From Moniliella sp. 'wahieum' (Eukaryota; Basidiomycota; Moniliellomycetes; Moniliellales; Moniliellaceae), in NCBI GenBank assembly GCA_003971905.1, contig RSEE01000090.1:1-64000 (forward strand): 64,000 nt of DNA, in the 5' to 3' direction. The position numbers were made by a program, and so were the translations under genes. The notes below the pieces were generated by a model. It saw only the letters and a list, made by a program, of their open reading frames with translations, made no database searches and had not been told where the DNA came from. Shown here piece after piece: positions 44,458 to 55,301 of the stretch (its first letter is position 1; every line of letters begins with the position of its first letter).

Positions 44458-44542
44458 ATTGGTGTGCCGCTTACCGCTTACATCTCGCCTCCTCGTCTCG
44501 CCTCGCCGCCGCTTCTCCTCGCCGCCCCGCATCCCAGGCGCC

Positions 44543-47237
44543 ATGCTGGGCCGCCTGCTGCGCTTCAGCGCCACCTTCGTCCACCGCGCCTTCCGCCGCT
44601 TCGAGGCGTTTGCCGACTGGCTCACCGGCGCCGCCGGCCCGTCTTCATCGTGCTCTGCTGGGCCCTGGTCGCCATGGGCGCCTGGTCCTACTGTGCGTCT
44701 TGCCTTGCCCTCCTCCGTGACCAGCGCCGCGACCCTGCTGACCCGTTGATTCCCAGTCACGACCATGTTCGCCGTCTTGACTCCCTTCCCGGCGTCCTAT
44801 GCCCCGCTCTGGGACGCCCACGCATCCATCCTCGCCCTCCCGCGGCTCACCTGCCACGCTCTCGTCGCTGAACCACTGCTGCTGGCGCGCTTTTGGGCAA
44901 CCCTGGCGGCGTGTATGTTTATCGGCTACAGCGTCTTTTTCCACTACTACATGGCCACCACCGAGCCTCCCGGGGGCGTGATGACAGGCCTCGCTCCTTC
45001 CCTCCACGAACACCGCATCGGACCAGGCAGCACGCACTGGTGGCTCACCATGCGCAAACGTGTTGCTCGCGCTTCGCCCGTCTCGCTCCGCGCCCATTCC
45101 GACTTGGTCGTCGTGCCTTCCAAGCCGATCAAGTTACTCAAAGCCAGCGAATCCAGCGAGCGGCTCGCACGCGCACGCGCACGACAAGAACACAGTGCCA
45201 AGGCCAGTGTCAATGTCAATGCCAATGCCAAGCCACGAACCACCCCTCTCGTCTCTCCCTTGGCCCTGCCGGCGGAGGGAATGCGAGGACGGCCGGATCG
45301 GGATCCCACACCGCTCCGGACCCGGCTTGGTTGGCCCGCCACGCACGTGCCGGCGCCGGTACCGGTACCAGTAGCGGAAAGTAGCAGCCCGGCGCCTCCT
45401 TCCTCTTCCCTGGTGCGTCGCACTATAACCCCGTGGCCGCACGCGCTCGCCTCCCCCCCGTTCCCCCGAACCTCGCCGCGCCCACACGCCCGATGCTGCG
45501 CTGGAACAGGACCTGTATGCTCCCCACACCTGCGCGACATCCGCGACATCCGCCGCACCCACTGCACCCACCCCAGGTCGCCCAGACGATCTCATTGGTC
45601 TCAGCAGCCGTGCAGGCCACCGCACCGGCGCCAGCCTTGGTTCCTTACCGCTCGCAACGCCGACGTTTTGATTGCCCCCACGCCGCGCGCTGGTGCTATC
45701 CACCACATGCCCACAATGCCGATGACCCAAGGCTTCCAGTTCCCCCCCGGTGGTTCGATGGGACCGATGGGACCGATGGGTCAGAACGCATCGTCTTCCT
45801 ATCCCTTGCCGGGGGGAGTGGCGCTGGCTTCGCCTCGAGCTCACGCAGCTCGCTCGACATGCCGAGCGCGGCGTTGGTGGCTGGCACAAGTGGCGCACGG
45901 GGCGCAGTAGGTGCCGACCCAGTGCTGGAAGACATTGATTCGGACGATCTGTTCCCCGTGACAAAGATGTGCCACAAGTGTCCCAAGGTACCGCTGTTCA
46001 AAGCGTTGGCCGCGTTGCCGCCTGAGATTCGCTCGATGGAACGGGCAATGCGGAGCAAACATGCGTGGCCACCACGATCGGCTGGCTTGGCCCACCACAG
46101 CAGCGCTAGTGATGAAGATACGTCTCTCCGCTGGCGCCCCTGACGACACAGGCGTAGCATTAGCACAGGACGAAACGGAGGACGATATTCGTGCTTGGTT
46201 GGAGAGGAGGAGGCTTGGTACTTGTACCCCCTCCCAAACCGGAACGTACGCACACTGCTCAGTGTGCAAGACGTGCATCTTGAAATACGTACGTGCCCCC
46301 CCCCCGCCCCTGCTTGTCCCTTTGGCTGCGCTTGCTTCGCCTGCATCCGCTTCGTCCCCCCTTTCAAGGGAGAATGCAGCACGAGATGGAACTGACCGTT
46401 TTCGTTTTCGTTTTCGTTTTCGTTGGGCGTAGGACCACCACTGTCCCTGGCTGAACCAATGTGTTGGCCTGGGCAACGAGCGGTACTTTGTCTTGTTCAT
46501 GGCGTGGCTAGGCGTAGCCTGTATCATCATGTGCCACGGGCTTCCCCGTGGCACGACAAGCTTTTACTGCGCCTCACACTTGGACGCACACTTACACGCC
46601 CCGCGTGTGCGTACTGCTCACGTGGACCTTAGCCTTGGTCATTGGCTTGGGCGTCGCCGTCATGGCTGCATGGCAAATCTTGCTCGTCGCGCGGGGGAAA
46701 CCTCCGTCGAGTCACACGATAACAACCACTACGATATGCTCGCACGCCGCCGCGGTCAACGCTTCGTCAACGTCTACGATCTCGGCGCGGTACAGAATTT
46801 GCGCCTGTTCTTCCATGTCGGCCTTGCCGACTCGGCTGGACAGGGTCGTCAGGCGGAATGCCCAGTGCATGTGCACCCAGTGGCTCGAGTGGACTGGAGA
46901 GGTCAACGAGAGCTTCGAGGGGGGACCGAGGCTTTGCTACTGCGCCTGGTCTGGGTCTGGGTCTGGGCTAAGCTCCCTCTCCCGCAGCACCTTCGTTCTT
47001 CTCTTCTTCTGCCTCTGCCTCTGCCTCTGCCTCTTCCACTTCCACTTCCACTTCCGCGTTGGCCTCGGCGTGCCGGCCCCACCGAGACGCAAGGGGATGG
47101 GCATCGATCTTGCTCCCTATCCGCGTTGCTCCCTATTCCGACGGATGGCACTGGGCCAAACGCCGCGGACTGGGCGGTCGTCATGGCGGGATCGAGGCCG
47201 TGGAGAATTGACGGACGAAGAGGAAGATTACTCGTGA
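44543..47237 (+). CDS. DHHC-type protein S-palmitoyltransferase
   Basis: Membrane enzyme that attaches palmitate to cysteines of proteins. From ATG 44543, helix 1 (PVFIVLCWALVAMGAWSY), an intron (44693-44756), MFAVLTPFPASYAPLW and helix 2 (ACMFIGYSVFFHYY) are followed by a long Ser/Pro-rich loop. The Cys-rich domain starts with MCHKCPKVPLFKALAALPPE and resumes about 90 codons later as HCSVCKTCILKY, then after an intron (46289-46432) DHHCPWLNQCVGLGNERYF. A later helix is VCVLLTWTLALVIGLGVAVM, and then SVESHDNNHYDMLARRRGQR and NVYDLG follow, the usual ending motif of this class. It ends with an acidic LTDEEEDYS at TGA 47237; one base is missing at 47205. Internal frames change several times. 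The exact PFA/ZDHHC subfamily is not assigned. Confidence 0.93.
46398..46427 (+). repeat. (GTTTTC)n in DHHC intron
   Basis: Four to five hexamer copies just before the acceptor GGCGTAG; they may serve as the polypyrimidine tract. Confidence 0.85.
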
Positions 47238-48387
47238 TTTGGGATCGGGATTGGGATCGGGATCGTCCTGATGCTCTCTCTCTATCCCCTCTATCATCTC
47301 TGTTATCTCCCTCACCAATCATCTTCGCTACCCCTTCGGTTCCTTTGTGTCCCTATCCCTACCAGCATCACCCAGCAGCTCTGCGCCCCGCTCTGCGCCA
47401 CCTGCGTCTGCGCTTCCCGGACGTTCCCTTGTCCGGCCCCTACTACCCCGGCACGTCGTACCCTGCCACTATTTCCCTCTCTTTCCTCTCCTCTCTCTCG
47501 AGCTCAGGCGATTCGATCCGAGGCGATTCGATTTGATGGTTGGTCGCTTCAGCCTCTGCCTGTAACTTGTAACCCACAAAGAGGCAATAGGCAATAGGCA
47601 ATAGGCAATAGGCAATAGGGGGCGGGGCGATAGGTGATAGCCGATAGGCGATAGGTAATGCAACGAGAACGCGCTTGTGTGATTTATTCTACTCCTCCGC
47701 TGAGCTGTCTTTTCTTTTCTTCTTTTCTTTCTCTTGTTCTCTCTCTTTTTTTTCTCTCTCTTCTGACTGATCTGACTTGGGTTGGTTTCTCCGCTTGCGT
47801 ATCGCGCATACCGAGCGTAGCGAGCATATCGAACCGATCGAGCATATCGAGCAATTCCCTCCCCCTCCCCCCCCCCTTCCCGCCTACTCTTGATTACTTC
47901 CTGGCTTGATTGTTTCCCCGCCATTCCCACGCGTCTCTGCTGCACTGCTGTATTGCCTCCCCTTCCTCCGTCTCCCCTCTCCTAGGGAGGGCAGGATGGG
48001 AGGATGGCATGGGCGGGGGTTCTTCTCGTTTCTCGTTTCTCGTTCTCGTTTCTCGCTTCTCGGGGGCACAGCGTGGCTGGGCCTAGGGAAGAAGTTGATT
48101 GTTGATTGACTACGTCCTTTATTTCCTAGGTAGAGAAGTTGATTGAGGGGGAAATGAGGAAATGAGCAAAGGGCAAAAACAAAGGGCAGGAAATGCATGT
48201 GCAGGAAGTCAAGTGGAACGCGAATGGCAGGAACCGGAAGGGGAACATGGAGCTTGGAGCTTGAGCGTAAAGATACGGCGTAACGCGTAAGGGTCAATGG
48301 TCAAGGTGAAGGGTGAAGGGTGAAGGGTGAAGGATAAAGCTTAAAGCGTAAAGGTGAAGGCGAAAACGGCACGCGTTTGAGTTTTTT
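47238..48387. other. convergent spacer between DHHC and sugar transporter genes
   Basis: No gene supported. It contains an AGGCAAT/AGGCGAT 7-bp array (47582-47660), a TTTTCTTTTC tract (about 47708-47765), GAGCATATCGA repeats (about 47818-47850) and TTCTCGTTTCTCG repeats (about 48018-48062). Confidence 0.7.
47582..47660 (+). repeat. AGGCAAT/AGGCGAT heptamer array
   Basis: Five perfect GGCAATA copies followed by diverged GATAGGC and GATAGGT copies. Confidence 0.85.
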
Positions 48388-50311
48388 TTACTCGGGTCCA
48401 CGGTAGACATAGTACTTGCGAACGAGGTGGAAAGTGAGCAAGTTGAATCGCAGCAAACACGCAGTAGACCAACCCGCCTTTCCCGCCATCGAGGTACGAC
48501 AGCGCACGACGAAGGGGCAAAACGTCGAGGCAAGCGTAATGTTGCTGACCAATTGATGCTCAGCCACGGAACCAGCCAACGACGCCGCTTGCGGCGGTAC
48601 AAGTTCGGGCAAAATCAAAAATGGTACGGTCCCAGACCTACCGCGAACCCGTCACAAATACTAAGATCATCAGTGCCGCCAGCCAGCCAGCAGGGTCAGC
48701 TCCAAACTCAAGCCCAGCACTGATGTCGCGATCACAGAGACCATCGTCGAGAGTAGCAGCAGCCGTTTCCGTCCAACACTTCTCCGACACGAGCAGAATC
48801 GGCGGGAACCTGGTTCGAAGGGAAATACCACCCAAGAGAGCAAGGTGAGGCGGCGGGGGGGGAGGAGGTCAGGATTCGGGCACTCGGGATACACCCAGAA
48901 GTCGACCCTACTCAGCGTAGGTCGTTTGCACGGAAAGGAAGGGGACAGGGGGGGGGGGGGGGGAAGACGTACGTCATCAGCGCATTGACCACCGTGATGG
49001 TGACCGACAAGGTCCGAACAATCTCATCCTTGTTGGCATGATCGGCAAACAGGTGCGCTCAAGATGCCCGACGAGTAGTACAGAATCGCATTCAGCCCCG
49101 ACAATTGTTGGCCCACTTGGGTCACTACGATCATCCACATTCCCGGATGCAAGGCCGGGTCGGTAAACAGCGCTTTGACCGTGATGGGCCGGCGGGGCAT
49201 GGTCATCGGCAAGCGCGGCAGGCGTCGAAGACGGCGCGGACGGGCGGGCGGAAAGGCGGCTGACGTTCGTCGGTCGTGTCGGGGCCGAGGGGCTGGCTGC
49301 GGCGGCGGTGGCAGTAGCATGGCAGTGGCAGTGGCAGTGGCAGTAGCCGTGGTTCGCGGTGGGTGGACTGGTGGTGCCGGGGAAGCTTCCACAGCACCGA
49401 CCGAGACGGACGTAGGCTCGGCCACCCACAACAAGTCCCGAATGCGATCGGCTTGCGCCTTGGCCTGTGCGCCGCCGCTGGTTTCCGTCGACACGGGTCC
49501 ATCGACAGCCAGCACCACGCCCCAGATCAATTGGGCCAAGGACATGGCTGTACTCATCAGGGGGACCAACCGCCAGGCACTGCTCCTCTGCTCGCCTCCG
49601 CTGGGCTGGTCGCGTACGACGCCAGGGCAACGCCAATACTTTGGGCGACCACGATGCCCACCACGTTGCCCACTTGGTTCAGCACGCCGATCGAGCCCTT
49701 GATCGAGGGCGGGGAGATGTCGCTGTGGAAGGAAGCGAAAGGAAAGGGAGGGAAATCACAGAAAAGAAAAGAAATGCGGGTTAGGGCTAGGGCGCATGCG
49801 GGCATCTGAGCAGAGAGAGAGGTAGGGAAGCCAAGGCAGGCAAACCGTACTTGAGGTAGACGGGCACGGCGACCAAGGAAAAGCCCGAGCCGAGACCAGT
49901 GACCAGGCGCCGAGCCCGCCACGGCGCCCGACTGGGCCACGGCAATCAGCACGTTGCCCAGCTCATTGAGCGTGAGGGCAGCAAAGAGGGAGCCGCGCAA
50001 GCCGAGGCGGAGGGCGCGCTGGACCAGGGGCAGGGTGGCGGAGCCGACCAGGCCCGACGGTGAAGAGGGCGGTGACGAGGCCGAACTGGGTGTCGGTCAG
50101 GCCGAGGCAGTCGAGCGGGGGGGCTGAGGAGGAGGCAGGGAGGAGGCTGTGGGTAGCAGGTCAGTGCGCCCTGGAGGGCATTGAGCTCGGCAATGCCGTA
50201 GCCGTAGGAGAAGGAGCTGAGCGTGACAAAGAGCACGACGAGGTAGAAGAAGGGCCGTGGGCGGAGGAGGGTGGCCGCGGGCGCAGTGTCGGGGGGGGGT
50301 TGGTTGGTCAT
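48388..50311 (-). CDS. MFS sugar porter, Vps73/GLUT-like
   Basis: Twelve-helix sugar transporter family member, in the plasma or vacuolar membrane. From ATG 50311: FFYLVVLFVTLSSFSYGYGI with AELNALQG (helix 1), TDTQFGLVTALFTVGGLVGS (helix 2), LNELGNVLIAVAQSGAVAG, an intron (49723-49850), then DISPPSIKGSIGVLNQVGNV (family signature PPxxRGxxGxxNQ) and VVTQVGQQLSGLNAILYYSS (the QQLSGxNxxxYY signature). A second intron (48810-48972, GTACGT donor) precedes FPPILLVSEK, GRKRLLLLSTMVSVIATSVL and ILPELVPPQA (the PE-SER-like loop), ending at TAA 48388. The central loop carries a long Ala/Thr/Pro-rich insert. Several frame breaks. The pattern SFSYGYGIAELNA plus VGGLVGS is that of the fungal Vps73/GLUT branch; substrate unknown. 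Confidence 0.88.
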
Positions 50312-51050
50312 GGCGGGGGGGGGGGAAGGGGGTGGGGGGGAGGGGGGGGAGGGGATGGGATGGGGATGGGGATGGGATGCGATGGGGAGGGGATGGGGAT
50401 GGGGGAGGGGGATGCGGATGCGATGCGGATGGGGATGGGAGGCTATGTGCATTGCGGTCTTTATCGACTTGTGCGTGTGGGATGCGGCGCAGAGACGCGA
50501 GGGCGGCGGTGCAGGACACTGCCCCCCCGCGCGGGCAGGCGGCGGGTGGGCCAAGGGCGGCGTGTTTGGCCAGCGGCGAGCCCCGGCATGACGCGTGAGT
50601 GCATTCCCCACGCGCCACAGAGCGTCCACGCGCCCTGCTCGGCCATCACCGTCACCCTCCACACGATGCCCTCCACGCGCTTGGGCGTGCTCGGGAGTGG
50701 ATAGTGCTTGCTATGCTGATCCTGATATGATATTGATGATTGCCCGCGGACCATTCAGGCAGCGCCGCAGCCAGTTCGATGCGCGTTCCGCCCCCGCGCG
50801 GAACACCCGATGAGTCGCCGGCACCAATCACGCGACGGCGCCTGCGCGACGCACACTGGCGCCGTGCGGGCGCCGGCAGCGTGCTGGGGTTGGTGGTTTG
50901 TGGCTCTGCGGTTGCGCTTCGACGCGTTGGGACGCTTTGGGCCGACGCATTCCCCGCCGCATTCAGCCGCCGCCGCCTCCCGCCTCCCGCACCACCACCA
51001 CCCCCCCACCGCCCCCCCCGCCCCCACCGCCCCCACCGCCCCCACCACCC
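50312..51050. other. shared upstream region of divergent sugar porter and acyl-CoA synthetase genes
   Basis: 739 bp with no gene. 50311-50460 is a run of GGGGATGGGG repeats (CCCCATCCC leader on the transporter strand); the last 70 bp before 51051 are nearly pure C with ACC. Confidence 0.7.
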
Positions 51051-53286
51051 ATGGCCCGCTCTGCCACCGTCCCCGTCGGCGGCCCTGCCCGCCCCGGCGA
51101 GACCCGCGTCCACCGCGCCTTCCTCAGCCCCGACCACCTCGTCGAGCGCCCCGCCGACGCATCAACACCATGGCCGACCTCCTGCCCGCCGCCGCCAAAA
51201 GTGCGTCTCCTCTCGTCTCTCCTCCCCGCTTGCCTCGGACTCCTGACCCCCCCCCCCCCCCCCCCCCGCAGAGTTTGGCTCCAAGCATGCCGCCGGGTGG
51301 CGCGACGTGATCAAGTGCACAACGAAGCCAAGGAGGTCACCAAGACTGTCGGCGGCAAGGAGATCAAGGAGACCAAGAACTGGCAGTTCTACGAACTGTC
51401 CCACTACCACGTATGTTCTCCTCCCCTCCCCTTTCTTGTTTCTTTTCTTCTGACCCCGCCCCCCCCCCCCCCGCAGTACATCTCCTACACGGAAATGCTG
51501 GAGCAGGTCAAGATCATCTCCAACGGTCTCTTGGCCCTCGGCCTCAACAAGGACACCCACTTCAACATCTACTCCCAGACCTGGTATGTGTTGCTCGCTA
51601 TCTCACCGCTCTGATTTTCGAGTGGGTGGACTGACTTGCTGCTTGCTTTCCAACCTCCCACAGCCTCAACTGGCAGCTTGTCGCCCACGCCTGCTTCCGC
51701 CAGAGCATCGTCTTTTGCACGGCGTACGACCGCTGGGCGAAGATGGTCTGACCTTTTCCCTCGACGAACCCGAAGTGGTCGGCATGTTTACCAATGCCAA
51801 TCTGCTGTCCATGTTGGCCAAGGTGGTGGCCAACACGCCCCACCTCAAGTATGTCATTTACGATGGCAAGGACGAGGCCGGCAAGGCTGCCGCGCTCGAT
51901 GCCGTGCTGACCGAACGCGGCGGCAAAACCTTGACGCTCGACGAGCTCATTGAGCTGGGTAAGACGGTGGACCAGGAACCCACCTTGCCCTCACCCGATT
52001 CGTTGGCCTGCATCATGTACACCTCGGGCAGCACGGGCCAGCCCAAGGGTGTGTTGCTGTTGCACAGGAATGTCGTGTCATCGGTGGGTACGGTGACCTT
52101 GCTCCTCGGCCCGTACTTTGCTGCGGACGATACCTTGTTGGCCTACCTGCCCCTGGCGCACATTCTTGAATTTGTGGCGGAATGTTCGTTGATCCACCTG
52201 GGCTTGACGTTGGGCTATGGCCGGGTCAAGACGTTGACCAATGCCAGCGTGCGCAACTGCAAGGGCGATCTGCAAGAGTTCCGACCGACCTTGTTGGTGG
52301 GCGTGCCGACGGTGTTTGAGACGATCCGCAAGGGCATTTTGGCCAAGGTGAACCAAGGTGGTGCGCTGAAAAAGACAGTGTTCAACACGGCGCTCGCACT
52401 CAAATCGAGCGGTTTGCCCCTGGTTAAGAATGTGGCCGATTTGGTGTTTGGCCAAGTGCGGGCGCAGACGGGCGGCCGACTGCGCTTGTCCTTGTCGGGC
52501 GGCGCACCCATTTCGCATGCCACCCAATCCTTTATCGATACCACCCTGGTCCAGATCCTGCAGGGGTACGGTATGACCGAGTCGTCGGCCATGTGCGCCA
52601 TTTGCACCCCGGAGTTCAACTCCTTGTCGAGCGTCGGCGTCATCTCGCCTGCGATCGAAGTCAAGTTGGTGGATGTGCCTGAGGCTGGGTACAAGGCGAC
52701 CAACAACCCACCGCAGGGCGAGGTGTGGATCCGTGGTCCGGCCGTGTGTGCCGGGTACTATAAGCAGCCCGAGTTGACCAAGGAAACGATCAACGACGAG
52801 GGCTGGCTCATGACGGGCGACGTGGGCCAATTCAACAAGGACGGCACACTGTCGTTGATTGACCGTAAGAAGAATTTGGTCAAGTTGGCGGGCGGGGAGT
52901 ACATTGGTCTAGAAGCGTTGGAGAGCACGTACAAGAGCAACGTTTTGGTCGGTAACATTTGTGTTGTTGCCAACTCGGACGCTAACAAGGCAATGGGCGT
53001 CGTCTTCCCCAACGAAGCCAACTTGCGCGCCCGCATTGAAGCGGGTGACGTGCCTGGCGTCCAACCGGACTGGGACTTGCACAAGTTGTGCGACTCGAAA
53101 CCGGTTGCTCAATACGTCTTGGCTTCCCTCACTGCCACGGGTAAGGCCGCTCGCTTTGCCCCGCTCCAGTTGCTCCAAACTGTCTTGCTTGTCCCGGACG
53201 AACTGGACATGACTGCCGCTCAGAAAATCGAACGTAAGAAGGTCGAGGCCAAGTATAAGAAGGACATTGATCGCATTTACCCGTAA
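51051..53286 (+). CDS. long-chain fatty-acid-CoA ligase (Faa1/Faa4-like)
   Basis: Activates long-chain fatty acids to acyl-CoA with ATP, at lipid droplets, ER or plasma membrane. Start at ATG 51051; exons at 51051-51200, 51272-51410, 51477-51583 and 51664-53286, with donors GTGCGT, GTATGT and GTATGT. Motifs: RDVIKVHNEAKEV, YISYTEMLEQVKIISNGLLA, LNWQLVAHACFRQS, the AMP-binding YTSGSTGQPKGV (about 52018), YLPLAHILEFVAE, LSGGAPIS, LQGYGMTESSA, DEGWLMTGDVGQFN, DRKKNLVKLAGGEYIGLEAL and the C-terminal KIERKKVEAKYKKDIDRIYP. Length and order fit the family. Two frame breaks (51159, 51734) are each mended by one added base. From 51750 to 53286 the frame is intact. Confidence 0.96.
51201..51271 (+). 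other. intron 1 of acyl-CoA synthetase gene, poly-C acceptor
   Basis: GTGCGT donor. A CTGAC branch-like motif is followed directly by about 23 C and GCAG. Confidence 0.88.
51411..51476 (+). other. intron 2 of acyl-CoA synthetase gene, poly-C acceptor
   Basis: GTATGT donor. CTGAC, then CCCCG and a C run of 14-15, then GCAG; the same layout as intron 1. Confidence 0.88.
51584..51663 (+). other. intron 3 of acyl-CoA synthetase gene
   Basis: GTATGT donor and CTCCCACAG acceptor; splicing joins YSQTC to LNWQLVAHACF. Confidence 0.85.
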
Positions 53287-54507
53287 GCGTCTCCATGCCC
53301 GTTTCGGTAACGTGCACGTCAAGATGAAGGTGAAAGGGCGGGCTACGCTGCCCCCCCTTTCCCCCCCGCCTCCTCGGACCTCTCAGATCTCAATCCCTCA
53401 ACCCTCAATATTAAACCCCTCAATATTCACCCATCAACACTCAACCCTTTACCTCCCTTGCCTCCCCTTCCCCCTATGCGCAGCACCTTAGCTCCTCGCT
53501 TTCCGCGCTCTGGCCCTTTATGTTCTGTTTTTTTTTGTGGCCTGGTGGCCGTGGTGGTTCTGGTGGCCAGGCTCGGGCTCGGCCAATGGCCGTTCCATGT
53601 TCCATGACCGGCATGACCACTGGATTCACTTGGACGTTTCACGTCAGTCAAGCTAGTCATTAACTTCAAGCTTCATTAGCTTCACTAGCTTTCACTAGCT
53701 TCCCTAGTTTCACTACTGTTCACGTCACCGTTTCACTGTTCAAAGATTAATCTTTAAATGATCGATGATCTCTTTCTTTCTTTCTTTTTTTCTTTCGTTT
53801 TGGCTTCGTGTTTTCGTTGGTGGGAGATTGTGCGTGGGATTGGTTGTGCGTGGGTGGTGGCGTTTCTTGGTGCGGTTATCGATTACCGGCAACGCGTTGT
53901 TTAACGTTTAGCTGCGCTTCATCGACGATCGAGAATCGATCGATAAATCCTGTTGGTGCGCTCGATCCACGCACTCCTGTTGGTCAGTCGGTCGGTCGGG
54001 CTCAGGCTCGGTCGGGCTCAGGCTCGGTCGGGCTCGGTCGGGCTCAGGCTCGGTCGGGCTCGGTTGGGCTTGGCTTGCGACTGCAAAAGTTTTCCAGGAC
54101 ACGCGTCAGTTTGTCTCCTCCTGCCATGTCGCAATGTCACATCTCATATGCCTCGCATGCCACACCTCGCATGCTACATGTCACAATATATGTGTTTCCG
54201 TTCGCCTCGTTGTTCGGCCCCTGTTTCGCTTGCCTCTCGGTTTTGCTTTCGCTTTCGCTTTCGCTTTCGCTTTCGCTTTCCTCAGTCTCTTCCTCTCTGT
54301 TTCCCTGCACCGTTCCCCTTCTTTCCCCTTGCCTTGTAACCTGTAACATGGTAACCCTGCTGGATCCCTCGCCTTTCCCTCGCCGTTCCCTCGCCTTTCC
54401 TCCGTGGTGGTCCTCGACTCTCGACCATTGAGAGTACTTGCCGTTGACCACGCTACACTCCCCTCCCGTCCCCTCCTCATCTCTCCTCTCTACTCCACCC
54501 CCATATT

Positions 54508-54568
54508 AGTTCAGTTCAGTTCAGTTCAGTTCAGTTCAGTTCAGTTCAGTTCAGTTCAGTTGTTCAGT
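54508..54568 (+). repeat. (TTCAG)n microsatellite
   Basis: About twelve perfect copies of a 5-bp unit. Confidence 0.95.
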
Positions 54569-55092
54569 TCCCTTCCCTTCCCTTTTCACGTCACGTCCCC
54601 CCTGTTCTACTTGTCTTTTTTCTCTTTTCGCTTTTCGCTTTTCGCTTTGTTTCTCCTTTGTCTTTGTCCCTTTTCTCGTTTGACTTGGTTCACTTTGGTC
54701 TTTTCTTTCTCAGGGCGCTTTGGGTCTATGAACCGCCCCACCCTCTTCGTATCGGTTCCTCCTTCTCCTCCTTCTCCTTCTCTTTCTCCTTCGCTCCCTC
54801 ATCGCCCCATTCCACTGCTCTCGACCATTCGTGATCCGCCGGTCCGTCGAATCCGCGATCCTGAATCCGCGATCCTGAATCTGCGATCCTGAATCCGCGA
54901 CCCGTTGAACCATTGAATTGAATCGACCCATTTCGAGCGCGGGGGCAGGAGGGGTATGGGTACCTAGTACCGAGTCGAGGAGCATCGCAGTGCGTACACC
55001 CGACCAGTCGGGCTGGCGTTATGATGTCCGTATGCATGGTGTGCATCGTGTGCATGGTGAGCATGGTGAGCATGGTGGGCATGTTGGTGAGC

Positions 55093-55243
55093 ATGGTGGG
55101 GATATACTGGCGTATGGTGGGGATATACTGGCGTATGGTGGGGATATACTGGCGTATGGTGGGGATATACTGGCGTATGGTGGGGATATACTGGCGTATG
55201 GTGGGGATATACTGGCGTATGGTGGGGATATACTGGCGTATGG
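55093..55243 (+). repeat. 21-bp minisatellite
   Basis: Seven perfect copies of a 21-bp unit (ATGGTGGGGATATACTGGCG plus T). It is open in several frames on both strands simply because the unit is a multiple of three. Confidence 0.95.
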
Positions 55244-55301
55244 TGGGCATGCATGGTGGGAATATACTGGCGACAGTAGGTGCAAGAGAGAGCATCGATG
55301 C

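Larger units (their letters stand above)
53287..55301. other. convergent spacer with many simple repeats
   Basis: No gene supported. It holds GCTCGGTCGGGCTCAG repeats (53985-54070), CTTTCG hexamers (54244-54280), a TTCAG array (54508-54568), ATCCTGAATCCGCG repeats (about 54857-54900) and a 21-bp minisatellite (55093-55243). Confidence 0.7.

Noticed and set aside
45134-46554. Minus-strand frames of 200-276 codons
   Set aside because: Antisense to the DHHC gene; no motif, and the plus strand has the Cys-rich domain.
52078-52830. 250-codon minus-strand frame
   Set aside because: Exact antisense shadow of the acyl-CoA synthetase core.
55093-55243. CRISPR-like array
   Set aside because: Units are directly adjacent with no spacers, in a eukaryotic nuclear genome; a plain minisatellite.
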